49,211 nucleotides of DNA from Actinomycetota bacterium (GCA_009699205.1 WLOP01000004.1:1-49211); one strand, 5' to 3'; positions 1 to 8,453 are shown, numbered from the stretch's first letter. Translations and numbers: made by a program. The notes: generated by a model from the sequence alone, not told the origin.

Positions 1-3
1 CAT
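1..3 (-). CDS. Start codon of a gene running off the left edge
   Basis: Only the initiator ATG (minus strand, bases 3 to 1) is visible. It is supported by a Shine-Dalgarno GGAGAG five bases upstream and by a 132-nt leader that aligns without gaps over most of its length to the leader of the secreted LRR gene at 1411. The arrangement suggests a tandem paralogue or co-regulated neighbour of that gene. Nothing of its protein can be read, so the function is unknown. Confidence 0.5.
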
Positions 4-135
4 CGCTTCTCTCCAAATTCATCGTGCAAGGTGCTCCCGTATGGACCACGCACGGCAACTTGTGAGGAGGCCGATGGGTTAACCCTTACAGGTGCAAGGG
101 GAGAGTGCAAGGCAGGGGGTTGGGCAGACCCAACC
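4..135 (-). promoter_or_regulatory. Structured leader, copy 2 (candidate cis-regulatory RNA)
   Basis: This is a 132-nt 5' leader on the minus strand in front of the gene starting at 3. It opens with a 7-bp hairpin (GGTTGGG, loop TCTG, CCCAACC; 118-135). A second stem, CCCTT with AAGGG around an 8-nt loop, lies 17 nt further on. A block of about 40 nt (37-77) is highly similar to copy 1. The distances from hairpin to block and from block to ATG match copy 1 to within one base. The element begins 31 nt after the stop codon of the LRR gene. The hairpin is not followed by T residues in this direction, so it is not an obvious terminator. I do not recognise a known riboswitch class. Confidence 0.6.
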
Positions 136-166
136 TTTTAGGATGAAATCTGAGCTTCGTCTCCTT

Positions 167-1411
167 TTAAGGCGAGCAGGCCCCAGGGATGGCGATGTCC
201 CCGAAGGCATTCGGATCAATGGCAACCCCAAGCGGCAAGTCAAGGCAGATGATGTTCGTCCATTTGAAAACATCCCAGCTAATGGTTTGGACACTTGAAG
301 GCAGAGAGATTGAAGAGAGAGCGGTGTTATAAAAAGCTCCGTGATCAATCCTTACGAGCGTGCTGCCAACAATAGTAACCGAGGCTAGGTTTGTGGAATC
401 AGCAAAGGTATAGGAATTGATTATCCCGACACCGTTCCCGATGGTCACACTCGTCAATGAAGGTGTGGAGTTAAAAGCCTCTGCCTCAATATAGGTGACT
501 GAATTGGGGATTATCACATCTGTTACATGCGAACCCCGTAATCCCCAAGGGCCGATGGAGGTTACAGAGGAGTCAATATTCACCGCGCCAACACAATTGG
601 AGTTTGTATCGAGAATTCCATCGGAAGTTACGTGGTAAGTCCCGCTAACGCCACAAGGGAAGTCTGCATCCGTATTAGATGGCATCTGATCTAATGAGCG
701 CCAATGATCAACCCCCCAGGTGTCATCGCGAGTTTCAATAGTAAATTTGTATACATCTGTGGAGAGTGCGAATGTTCCACATGGGCCAAAGGAGCGATTA
801 CCATCGAAATTTGCGACAAAACTTGTCGCAGTTATATCGCTCGGATAAATACCGACATCGTTGACAACATATGCATATCCATGTCCATCACCAGTGACAT
901 AGTCACTGTTGCCGGTGGCACCGGAATATCCACCCCATGGATCACCATAAACATCTAACCCAGGATAATCGCTTGCATCGCGGCCACCATCAAAGAGAAC
1001 TTCAGCACTTTGTGTCGATGTGCCCTGGTTGGCACACGTAGGAAGTGCGAGATAGAGAGGATTAGATTCGGTTCCCGAGTAGGCCTTTATGATGAAATCT
1101 TTACCGTTGCATTCACTGGGAATATTACTTATCTGAACGCCGCTAAGTTGGAAGTCACCTTCATTGGCGCTATTAACAAAACTCGAAACAGGTGTAACGG
1201 TAAGAGTGCTCTCTGCGTTCGATCCGCAGTAAACAGTCTGCGCAACCCCTTGTCCAAATTCAACGGGCCCTGAGTTGATATTGATATTTGCAGCAAGAGT
1301 AGAACCAAGAGCGACGGTAATTGAAAGCAGTCCGATACCTAAAATGATTTTGACAGGTTTACCTTTAGGGGCGCGAGAACGACCGCCATCGCTAAAGTTC
1401 AAGACCGACAT
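167..1411 (-). CDS. Secreted leucine-rich-repeat (BspA-type) protein
   Basis: The product is a 414-residue exported protein of unknown role. The start at 1411 is chosen because AGGGAGG lies just upstream of the ATG; the longer reading from 1492 would run into the structured leader. A basic N-terminus followed by a hydrophobic segment at about 22-41, ending near STLAAN, is a signal peptide or membrane anchor. Residues of about 42-260 form a Ser/Thr/Gly-rich beta domain with scattered cysteines. The C-terminal third has repeats of the LRR_5/BspA type (units such as VTDVIIPNSVTYIEAEAF and LTSVTIGNGVGIINSYTF). Such repeats usually mediate binding at the cell surface. The N-terminal domain resembles one I recall from several secreted proteins of freshwater actinobacteria, but that is memory, not a search. 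Confidence 0.85.
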   Translation of the reverse strand: MSVLNFSDGGRSRAPKGKPVKIILGIGLLSITVALGSTLAANININSGPVEFGQGVAQTVYCGSNAESTLTVTPVSSFVNSANEGDFQLSGVQISNIPSECNGKDFIIKAYSGTESNPLYLALPTCANQGTSTQSAEVLFDGGRDASDYPGLDVYGDPWGGYSGATGNSDYVTGDGHGYAYVVNDVGIYPSDITATSFVANFDGNRSFGPCGTFALSTDVYKFTIETRDDTWGVDHWRSLDQMPSNTDADFPCGVSGTYHVTSDGILDTNSNCVGAVNIDSSVTSIGPWGLRGSHVTDVIIPNSVTYIEAEAFNSTPSLTSVTIGNGVGIINSYTFADSTNLASVTIVGSTLVRIDHGAFYNTALSSISLPSSVQTISWDVFKWTNIICLDLPLGVAIDPNAFGDIAIPGACSP

Positions 1412-1544
1412 CGAATCCCTCCCTATTCCTCGAGTCTTCACGGTCCAGTATTGGCCGTGCATGGCCACGTGTGAGGCGGCCGACGGGAGCAATCCTGAGA
1501 GCCGAGGAGCGCAACTTCAATTGCAAGGTTGGGTTTACCCAACC
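1412..1544 (-). promoter_or_regulatory. Structured leader, copy 1 (candidate cis-regulatory RNA)
   Basis: This 133-nt leader of the LRR gene begins with the hairpin GGTTGGG-TAAA-CCCAACC (1527-1544). It continues with a stem TCCT/AGGA around an 8-nt loop, then the conserved block (about 1445-1487), and ends in the Shine-Dalgarno. Compared with copy 2 the second stem sits at the same offsets, and its base pairs change in a compensating way (U-A to C-G, and C-G to U-A). That is what a selected RNA structure would show. The CTCCC within the leader could also pair with the GGGAG of the ribosome site, which would allow translational control; that part is inference. Confidence 0.6.
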
Positions 1545-1551
1545 TAATTAG

Positions 1552-1557
1552 AAGTTA
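1552..1557 (-). promoter_or_regulatory. Probable -10 box for the LRR leader
   Basis: TAACTT on the minus strand fits the actinobacterial TANNNT pattern and ends seven bases before the first G of the leader hairpin. Transcription would therefore begin at the hairpin itself, giving a transcript with a protected 5' end. No convincing -35 is visible. The tRNA-Tyr gene ends only about 50 nt upstream, so read-through is an alternative. Confidence 0.4.
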
Positions 1558-1607
1558 TTTTCGAATTCGACTGAATCGATTCTTCTGTAGGCACTTTTAA
1601 GTCTTAC

Positions 1608-1692
1608 TGGTGGCGGGTGAAGGATTTGAACCTTCGAAGGCAGAGCCGGGGGATTTACAGTCCCCTCCCATTGGCCGCTCGGGCAACCCGCC
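1608..1692 (-). tRNA. tRNA-Tyr (GUA)
   Basis: The minus strand reads a class II tRNA with acceptor GGCGGGT pairing with ACCCGCC, then A and an encoded CCA end. The anticodon loop is CTGTAAA (anticodon GTA), there is an extended variable arm, and the T-arm has TTCAAATCC. Length is 85 nt including CCA. Bacterial tRNA-Tyr has a long variable arm, which agrees. Its 3' end faces the accessory-looking LRR segment. Confidence 0.95.
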
Positions 1693-1807
1693 AGGGTCGA
1701 ACAGAACTTGCGGCAATTATGGATTGTGCGAGGTCAAAGGATACCGTAGGCAAGTAGGCGCGCAAACCGCCTTTTTTAAGGGCAAGTAATGAAAGAGAGT
1801 AATGAAA

Positions 1808-2299
1808 ATGGCTTCAGATAGCAGTTTTGACGTAGTTTCTAAGATCGACCGTATGGAGCTCGATAACGCGGTCAACCAAGCAATCCGTGAGATTGATACA
1901 CGTTTTGATTTTAAGAATACTGGAGCGAAATTAGAGCTCGAAGGCGAAAAGATTTTGATCGAAGCCGGTACCGAGGAACGCGCAAAGGCAACGTTAGATG
2001 TCTTGAAAGATAAATTGGTAAAGCGCGGAGTATCCCTTAAGCATATTGACCCAAGCGAGCCATCTCTCAGTGGCAAGATTTACAAAATTAACTGTCCGCT
2101 TAAAGAAGGTATCTCTACCGAGAATGCCAAGAAGGTCGCCAAATTGCTACGCGACGAAGGTCCAAAATCAATCAAGACCCAAATTCAAGGGGATGAACTC
2201 CGCGTCACTAGCAAGAGTCGTGACGACCTACAAGATGCCATTGCCATGATTAAAGAAGCAAAATGGGAATTCGCAGTTCAATTTACTAACTACCGGTGA
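1808..2299 (+). CDS. yajQ: YajQ family nucleotide-binding protein
   Basis: This is a 163-residue protein of the YajQ/DUF520 family, matching the usual length. The N-terminus SSFDVVSKIDRMELDNAV, the strand-helix pattern with RFDFKNTGA, and the C-terminal WEFAVQFTNYR are typical of the family. Members have two RNP-like ferredoxin folds; E. coli YajQ binds nucleotides and RNA, and a Xanthomonas homologue binds cyclic di-GMP. Its role here is not known. Two in-frame ATGs lie six bases apart (1802 and 1808). The second is preferred because AGAGAG sits about eight bases before it and it gives the family's normal N-terminus. Confidence 0.93.
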   Translation: MASDSSFDVVSKIDRMELDNAVNQAIREIDTRFDFKNTGAKLELEGEKILIEAGTEERAKATLDVLKDKLVKRGVSLKHIDPSEPSLSGKIYKINCPLKEGISTENAKKVAKLLRDEGPKSIKTQIQGDELRVTSKSRDDLQDAIAMIKEAKWEFAVQFTNYR

Positions 2300-2350
2300 G
2301 CCCGAATTAGTAAAATCGAACATAAAGCAACAGGGCTCTTCTACGGAGTA

Positions 2351-3208
2351 ATGGCCTACACCCTCTGGGGATTGTTGCCCGTGTACTGGCACCAACTCAA
2401 GAAAGCTACTGCATTTGAAATCTTGGCTAACCGCGGAATATGGGCTTTAGTTTTTTGTCTCCTTTTATTAGGGGCACGTAAACAACTCGGTAAAACAATT
2501 GCGATAATCCGCACGCGACGTACATTTGCCTTACTTGCACTCTCGTCAATGTTTCTGACAATCAACTGGGGTGTATATATCTGGGCCGTGAGCGTCAACC
2601 GTGTTGTTGAGGCGTCCCTTGGGTATTACATCACCCCCCTCGTCACAGTTGCTGCTGGAGTTTTAGTTTTCCGCGAACGCTTGCGCACCTTTCAATGGGT
2701 CGCTGTGGCACTTGCAGCAATCGGGGTGGTCGTACTTACTGTGGAATTCGGATCTGTACCTTGGATTGCCTTGGCGGTGTCGATCTCTTGGAGCTCCTAC
2801 GGTTTCATGAAAAAAAGCTTGAATTTAGGGGCTTTAGAGTCTCTCTCCATTGAAACCCTTATCGCACTTATCCCCTGTGTTTCTTATATGGTCTTTCTAG
2901 AAAATCAACAGCGGGCTCAACTGGGCCACGATAGTAAGTCAACGCTTCTACTCGTAGGCGCGGGTGTAGTGACTGTTGTTCCACTGCTCTGGTTTAACGG
3001 CGCAACAACGCGGTTACCATTCACAATCACTGGTTTATTGCAGTACATCACTCCAACAATAATGTTCTTAATCGGAACGCTCATCAATCATGAGGCGATG
3101 CCGGCGGGCCGACTCATCGGCTTTGCATTTATCTGGTTGGCATTGACTTTCTTAGGAACGGATTTGGTTCGGTCAAACCGAACTACCGCTAGCGCTCTTA
3201 AGAACTAG
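2351..3208 (+). CDS. rarD: RarD-type EamA/DMT permease
   Basis: This is a ten-helix membrane protein of the drug/metabolite transporter superfamily, RarD branch, with motifs such as YTLWGLLPVYW, FEILANR and, near the end, LPFTITGLLQYITPT. The substrate of RarD is not established. The first ATG (2351) falls inside the first transmembrane helix by comparison with RarD proteins and has GGAG only two bases before it. The family-like residues KATGLFYGV continue upstream in frame to the yajQ stop, where only ATT (2306) or ATC (2315) codons could start. ATT at 2306 has GGTGAG five bases upstream, so the true start may be there. The 3' end overlaps ppdK, which is convergent, by 36 bp. Confidence 0.88.
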   Translation: MAYTLWGLLPVYWHQLKKATAFEILANRGIWALVFCLLLLGARKQLGKTIAIIRTRRTFALLALSSMFLTINWGVYIWAVSVNRVVEASLGYYITPLVTVAAGVLVFRERLRTFQWVAVALAAIGVVVLTVEFGSVPWIALAVSISWSSYGFMKKSLNLGALESLSIETLIALIPCVSYMVFLENQQRAQLGHDSKSTLLLVGAGVVTVVPLLWFNGATTRLPFTITGLLQYITPTIMFLIGTLINHEAMPAGRLIGFAFIWLALTFLGTDLVRSNRTTASALKN

Positions 3209-5875
3209 CGCACGCCCTGCTTCAAGACGCGCAACCGGAACTCTAAAAGGCGAACAAGAAACATAGTCAAGACCTAATTCATGGAAGAAGTGAATACTGC
3301 GAGGGTCTCCCCCGTGTTCACCGCATACACCTAATTTAAAATCGGGACGTAAGGAACGGGCTTGTTCGGTTGCAGTGCGAACCAAGATTCCCACACCTGC
3401 CTGATCCAGAGATTCAAATGGGTTAAATGGCAACAACTCCAGGTCAAGGTAGCGCGGCAAGAAAGTGGACTCAACATCATCTCGACTAAATGCCCACGTC
3501 AACTGCGTAAGGTCATTGGTGCCAAATGAGAAGAAGTCTGCGTATTGACCTAGACGACTTGCTGTAATTGCTGCGCGCGGAGTTTCAATCATTGTCCCAA
3601 TTGGGATATCTAATTTCTGTCCTGTGCCGATGAAAGTTTTTTTGATTTCATCTTCAAGAGTTTCGCGAAGATAAAGCAGTTCCCGCTGGGTTGCGACAAG
3701 TGGAATCATCACCTCAGGTTTTGGATCATGCCCTAATCGCTTTACCTCGAGGTAGGCATGAACAAGGGCCCGTACCTGCATCTTGTAGAGCTCTGGAATC
3801 AGAATTCCAAGACGAACTCCACGCAACCCAAGCATGGGGTTGGCTTCATGAAGACGCTTAACAGCGGCGAAAATGGCTAGGTCTCGAGGAGGGACTTCCT
3901 CACCCAAGGCTTCTGCGCGTGCCATTTCAGAGCTAAGGGCAGCAAGGGGTGGAAGGAATTCATGTAATGGAGGATCAAGAAGTCGAACAGTTACAGGTAA
4001 ACCAGACATAGCCATCATGATGCCGACGAAATCACCGCGTTGCAGAGGTTCCATTTCAGCAATCACACCGCGTTGCACATCTTCATTTTCTGCCAAGACT
4101 AAGCGCTCTACATAGGAACGGCGTGGCCCAAGGAACATATGTTCTGTGCGACAGAGCCCAACACCTTCTGCACCAAGAATTCGTGCGCGCACGGCATCTT
4201 CAGGAGTATCGGCATTTGTGCGTACTCGGAGAGTACGGATTTCATCGGCATAACTGAGAATGCGATCGACAGCTTTAACAACTGGAGACGCTTCATCGCT
4301 TGCAGCCGACAATCGACCTTCTAAATAGGAAGTCACTGGAGATGCAATCACTGGAATGACTCCCATATAAACATTTCCTGTCGATCCATCGATAGAAATA
4401 ATTTCGCCTTCATAGACAGTCAAACTGCCAACGGTAAAGAGTGATGCGCGTTCATCGACAGAAATACTTTCCGTACCGCAAACGGCCGTCTTGCCCATTC
4501 CGCGTGCAACAACTGCAGCATGTGATGTTTTGCCACCACGACTTGTCAAAATACCTTCAGATGCGACCATGCCGACAAGGTCATCCGGACTTGTTTCGCG
4601 ACGCACCAAAATTACTTTCTTTCCAGAGCGCGCTAAGTCGAAAGCGCGACGCGAATCAAAGACCACTTCACCCACAGCCGCTCCAGGGGATGCAGGAATT
4701 CCCGTCGCGATTGCTGTAACAGAACCAGCAAGATCGAATTGTGGGAACATCAATTGCGCTAATTGGTCGCCAGAGGTGCGAACCAACGCCTCATCCATAC
4801 TTATCTTGCCCTCATCAACTAACTGTGTGGCGATACGGAACGCAGCCTCAGCAGTGCGCTTACCTACACGAGTTTGAAGGATCCAGAGTTTGCCCTTTTC
4901 GACAGTGAATTCGATATCGCACAGATCTCGATAGTGATCTTCAAGAAGGGTCATCACGCGTTCAAGTTCTGCATGTACTACAGGGCTCTTCTCACCAAAC
5001 TCAACGAGAGAGATCGTGTTACGTATACCTGCTACAACATCTTCACCTTGTGCTCGCTCAAGGTAATCCCCGTAACTGCCTTTTTCGCCCGTTGCAGGGT
5101 CGCGGGTAAATGCCACACCAGTACCTGAATCATCGCTGAGGTTTCCAAAAACCATCGATTGGATATTTACAGCGGTGCCCAAGTCGGAAGGAATACGTTC
5201 ACGACGACGATATAACTGTGCGCGTTCTGAATTCCATGAGCGAAATACCGCTTCAATAGAACGCATCAAATGATCCACGGGATTCGTTGGAAATGGCAAA
5301 CCTGTAACAGCTTCGGTTGTTTTGATGTAGCCATCAGCAAGTGCTTGTAAGCCCATCACATCTAACTCTTGAATACTAGAAATTCCGAAGGATGAGAGAA
5401 CACGACTTTCAGTCTTATGGAACTCATCAGGTGAAATATCACAGACGATACGCCCGTACATATCAATGAAGCGACGGTAAGAGTCCCAAGCAAAACGAGG
5501 ATTGCCAGTTTGGATAGCCATGCTTTCAGCAACTTCTGGTGTCATTCCAACATTAAGTACAGTCTCCATCATTCCTGGCATAGAAAACTTTGCACCAGAA
5601 CGTACGGAGACAAGGAGAGGATTTGCCGCATCTCCAAATTTCTTTCCTAATGATTTTTCGAGATCCACTAAAGCTTTCTCGATTTGCTCAGTAAGTCCTT
5701 CAGGAACAGTGTTAGTTGATAAATACTCACGACATGCATGAGTGGTAATTGTGAAGCCGGGAGGTACTGGAAGTCCGATTCGAACCATCTCAGCTAAGTT
5801 TGCACCTTTGCCGCCGAGTAAATCAGATTGCGTGCGATCACCAAAGGTGAATGGATAAATAAAATCTTCAAACAT
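3173..5875 (-). CDS. ppdK: Pyruvate, phosphate dikinase
   Basis: The 900-residue enzyme interconverts pyruvate, ATP and phosphate with phosphoenolpyruvate, AMP and pyrophosphate in the cytosol, linking glycolysis and gluconeogenesis. The order is as in the family: an N-terminal ATP-grasp domain (LLGGKGANLAEM at about 20-31), a central swivelling phosphohistidine domain with GGKTSHAAVVARG near residue 450, and a C-terminal TIM barrel ending with GVCGEHGGDP, which holds the catalytic cysteine. The length is close to the usual 870-900. The start MFEDFIYPF is the standard one. The gene follows the polyprenyl synthase after a 68-bp gap, so it may be read from the same operon or from its own promoter. 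Confidence 0.97.
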   Translation of the reverse strand: MFEDFIYPFTFGDRTQSDLLGGKGANLAEMVRIGLPVPPGFTITTHACREYLSTNTVPEGLTEQIEKALVDLEKSLGKKFGDAANPLLVSVRSGAKFSMPGMMETVLNVGMTPEVAESMAIQTGNPRFAWDSYRRFIDMYGRIVCDISPDEFHKTESRVLSSFGISSIQELDVMGLQALADGYIKTTEAVTGLPFPTNPVDHLMRSIEAVFRSWNSERAQLYRRRERIPSDLGTAVNIQSMVFGNLSDDSGTGVAFTRDPATGEKGSYGDYLERAQGEDVVAGIRNTISLVEFGEKSPVVHAELERVMTLLEDHYRDLCDIEFTVEKGKLWILQTRVGKRTAEAAFRIATQLVDEGKISMDEALVRTSGDQLAQLMFPQFDLAGSVTAIATGIPASPGAAVGEVVFDSRRAFDLARSGKKVILVRRETSPDDLVGMVASEGILTSRGGKTSHAAVVARGMGKTAVCGTESISVDERASLFTVGSLTVYEGEIISIDGSTGNVYMGVIPVIASPVTSYLEGRLSAASDEASPVVKAVDRILSYADEIRTLRVRTNADTPEDAVRARILGAEGVGLCRTEHMFLGPRRSYVERLVLAENEDVQRGVIAEMEPLQRGDFVGIMMAMSGLPVTVRLLDPPLHEFLPPLAALSSEMARAEALGEEVPPRDLAIFAAVKRLHEANPMLGLRGVRLGILIPELYKMQVRALVHAYLEVKRLGHDPKPEVMIPLVATQRELLYLRETLEDEIKKTFIGTGQKLDIPIGTMIETPRAAITASRLGQYADFFSFGTNDLTQLTWAFSRDDVESTFLPRYLDLELLPFNPFESLDQAGVGILVRTATEQARSLRPDFKLGVCGEHGGDPRSIHFFHELGLDYVSCSPFRVPVARLEAGRALVLKSASGSSV

Positions 5876-5943
5876 GTTGACCTATCCCGCGCCGTTGAGG
5901 GTAAGGCTAGGTTAGCCGACTGTGGAGTTTTCTTGCACCGTAA

Positions 5944-6933
5944 TTAGTGAGTGCGCTCTGTCACCATGTCGCAGAGTGAGAAAAGTGCGGATGTCGCATC
6001 CCCTATAGGTAGTGGCCCTAAAGCTAAGCGTGCTTTGTTCGCTACCTGCACAAGTGCGCTACGCGACTCTTCAATTGCAGGGTGAACACGTAGGGCTGAA
6101 AGTACCTGCTGCACAATAACTTCGGACTTAATAGGGGCTTTTAGAAGTTCTTGCAGTTCGCGATCAGCAGGGTTTGTTGAACGGAGAACATTAAGAGTGA
6201 CAAGAGTTGGTACACCTTCGCGAAGATCTGTCCCAGGTGTTTTTCCTGAATCCTCAGAGTCGCTTGCAATATCTATAACATCATCGGCCAATTGAAAAGC
6301 AATTCCGATTTGCTCACCAAACTCCGTAACAGTGGCAACAAACTCTGGTTTGGCGCCAGATAAAAGCGCACCAAATCTTGCACTGGTTGAAATTAGGGAA
6401 CCTGTTTTATCTGCGACAACCTGTAGGTAATGTTCAAGTGGATCTTGGCCGGCATCTGGCCCTTGAGTTTCCATAATCTGTCCGATTACAAGCCTTTCGA
6501 AAGTGCGAGCTTGTAAGCGCACGGCTTCGGGACCTAAATCGGCTAAGAGATCGGAGGCTTTGGAAAAGAGATAATCACCAGTCAAGATTGCGATTGTATT
6601 TCCCCAGCGAGAGTTTGCACTTTCAACTCCACGGCGTAACGGCGCTTCGTCCATAACATCGTCGTGATACAAAGTTGCCAAGTGTGTGAGCTCGCAAACT
6701 ACTGCCGCTTCAATAACTTCATATCTTGTGGGATCACCTAGATGGGCTGCGATTAAAGTCAGCAGTGGGCGTAAACGTTTTCCGCCAGCTGAAACTAGAT
6801 GATGGGAGGTTTCTTCGACGAGCGGATACTTACCTTTGATATGACTGGCAAGCAGGTTCTCTACCTTTACTAGTCCTTCTGTTAAATCGCGTTCAAGTTC
6901 CTCTGAAACTGTGGGAATTCCAAAGGTGGACAT
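5944..6933 (-). CDS. Trans-polyprenyl diphosphate synthase
   Basis: The 329-residue prenyltransferase elongates an allylic diphosphate with isopentenyl diphosphate. Both aspartate-rich motifs are present: DDVMD at 91-95 followed by LRRG, and DDVID at 217-221. GGKRLRP at 50-56 is the substrate-binding loop. Its position, overlapping nuoN by one base (TGATG), is shared by many actinobacteria and suggests that it makes the menaquinone side chain. Chain length cannot be fixed from the sequence alone, so no symbol is given; ispB, hepT or grcC would be the usual labels. Confidence 0.93.
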   Translation of the reverse strand: MSTFGIPTVSEELERDLTEGLVKVENLLASHIKGKYPLVEETSHHLVSAGGKRLRPLLTLIAAHLGDPTRYEVIEAAVVCELTHLATLYHDDVMDEAPLRRGVESANSRWGNTIAILTGDYLFSKASDLLADLGPEAVRLQARTFERLVIGQIMETQGPDAGQDPLEHYLQVVADKTGSLISTSARFGALLSGAKPEFVATVTEFGEQIGIAFQLADDVIDIASDSEDSGKTPGTDLREGVPTLVTLNVLRSTNPADRELQELLKAPIKSEVIVQQVLSALRVHPAIEESRSALVQVANKARLALGPLPIGDATSALFSLCDMVTERTH

Positions 6934-8453
6934 CAGCGAAGGAATACAGCCAAGGAAGAGATAAAGTTAAGGAAAGGAGTTGGGAATACGCCAAGGAAAA
7001 TTGTGATGGCAAATGAACCCAAGACTGTCACCCATGTAAGAACTGATGGAATTATTACGGTGGTGCCATCTTCGACAGGATCACTGAAGAACATCAGAAC
7101 TATCACGCGGATATAGAAGTAAGCCGCAATTGCACTTGAGAGCACACCGACGAGAACAATTGCGTGGTTGCCGCTTTCATACGCCGCGGAAAATATGGAG
7201 AATTTCCCAATAAATCCGCTGGTTAGTGGGATACCAGCAAAGGCAAGGAGGAAAGCAGCAAAGAGTGATGCCACAAATGGCGACCTCTTGCCAAGGCCTG
7301 TCCAACGCTTAAGGTCCGTGACTTCTCCTGAGGAATCGCGAACCAAAGTCACAATTCCAAATGCGCCAACAGTCGCTACGCCGTAAGCAAAGAGATAGAA
7401 GAGTGAAGCCTCTAGCCCTGCTTTGTTAAGAGCGATAACTCCAGTTAATAGAAATCCTGCGTGGGCAATTGAAGAATATGCCAACATTCTTTTAATATCG
7501 CGCTGAGCGATAGCAACTACCGAACCAAAGAACATGGTGATGATTGCAATGCCAGTTAGCATCGGGCGCCATTCCCAATAAGCATTTGCAAAAGCTGTGT
7601 AGAAAATTCTCAACATCGCACCGAATGCGGCGACCTTTGTTGCTGCCGCCATAAAGGCTGTTACTGGAGTTGGCGCGCCTTGATAAACATCTGGACTCCA
7701 CGCATGAAACGGAACAGCTCCCACTTTGAAGAGCAGGCCGATCGATAAGAAGGCGATTCCGATAAGCAAGATGACATCGTTTCCGCTGCCACCAATAACT
7801 GATTCACGAATTCCATCGAGTGAAACGCTTCCTGAATATCCATAAAGGTAGGCAGCGCCAAAGAGGAAGAAGGCAGATGAGAAAGCACCGAGCAAGAAGT
7901 ATTTCAGCGCCGCTTCTTGTGAAAGCACTCTGCGTCGGCGAGATAGACCCGCCATGAGATACAAGGGCAGCGAGAGCATTTCGAGTGCAACAAAAAGTGT
8001 AATTAAATCGTTTGCAGCTGGAAATAGGAGCATTCCTGCAACTGCGAAAAGAGTAAGTGGGTAAATCTCTGTTAACTGCTCACCGCTTTGAATAGAGGCA
8101 TGCTCTTCGGCAGATCCTGGAGTAGCAGCAGCAAGTGCAGTGAAGTGCTCTTGATCTGCAATTAAACCCACTGCTAATAGGGAGATAACCAAGATTGACC
8201 CTTGCATTAGAAGGGTTGGACCATCAATGACAACCGAGCCCATGGCAGCGCTGAGTGATGATTGGCCGCGAATCCGCCAGACTTGAATCAAAGCTAAGAG
8301 CAAGGTGCCAAAGGTGACGCTGAGCTGAGCAATAGGGCGTACTTTTCTTGAAGCAAATGCCTCAATCAGCACGCCGATTACTGCACCACCTAGGACCACC
8401 AAGATTGGTGACAGAAGCGAATAATTCAGGACTGGCGATAGAAATGTATTCAC
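6933..8453 (-). CDS. nuoN: NADH-quinone oxidoreductase subunit N
   Basis: The 506-residue membrane subunit of complex I is one of three antiporter-like proton channels. It has about 14 hydrophobic helices, with the conserved block ALKYFLLGAFSSAFFLFG, the charged PFHAWSPDVYQGAPTPVTAF segment and DIKRMLAYSSIAHAGF. It is the last nuo gene and starts with GTG directly after the nuoM stop codon. Translation is probably coupled to nuoM. The product sits in the cytoplasmic membrane next to NuoM and NuoK. Confidence 0.97.
   Translation of the reverse strand: MNTFLSPVLNYSLLSPILVVLGGAVIGVLIEAFASRKVRPIAQLSVTFGTLLLALIQVWRIRGQSSLSAAMGSVVIDGPTLLMQGSILVISLLAVGLIADQEHFTALAAATPGSAEEHASIQSGEQLTEIYPLTLFAVAGMLLFPAANDLITLFVALEMLSLPLYLMAGLSRRRRVLSQEAALKYFLLGAFSSAFFLFGAAYLYGYSGSVSLDGIRESVIGGSGNDVILLIGIAFLSIGLLFKVGAVPFHAWSPDVYQGAPTPVTAFMAAATKVAAFGAMLRIFYTAFANAYWEWRPMLTGIAIITMFFGSVVAIAQRDIKRMLAYSSIAHAGFLLTGVIALNKAGLEASLFYLFAYGVATVGAFGIVTLVRDSSGEVTDLKRWTGLGKRSPFVASLFAAFLLAFAGIPLTSGFIGKFSIFSAAYESGNHAIVLVGVLSSAIAAYFYIRVIVLMFFSDPVEDGTTVIIPSVLTWVTVLGSFAITIFLGVFPTPFLNFISSLAVFLR

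Noticed and set aside
37-77. Cyclic di-GMP-I (GEMM) riboswitch on the plus strand
   Set aside because: A CACGCACGGCAA string resembles the start of the motif, but the second half is absent, the corresponding bases differ in the other copy, and no plus-strand gene follows.
118-135. Hairpins GGTTGGG/CCCAACC as integron attC-like sites or gene-cassette boundaries
   Set aside because: GTTRRRY/RYYYAAC-like halves are present, but in the wrong order and only 3-4 bases apart, and the similarity continues through 130 bases to the start codon. A leader RNA fits better.
118-140. Intrinsic terminator for the LRR gene
   Set aside because: In the direction of the gene the hairpin is followed by CCCTGCC, not T residues. 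On the plus strand TTTT follows, but no plus-strand gene ends there.
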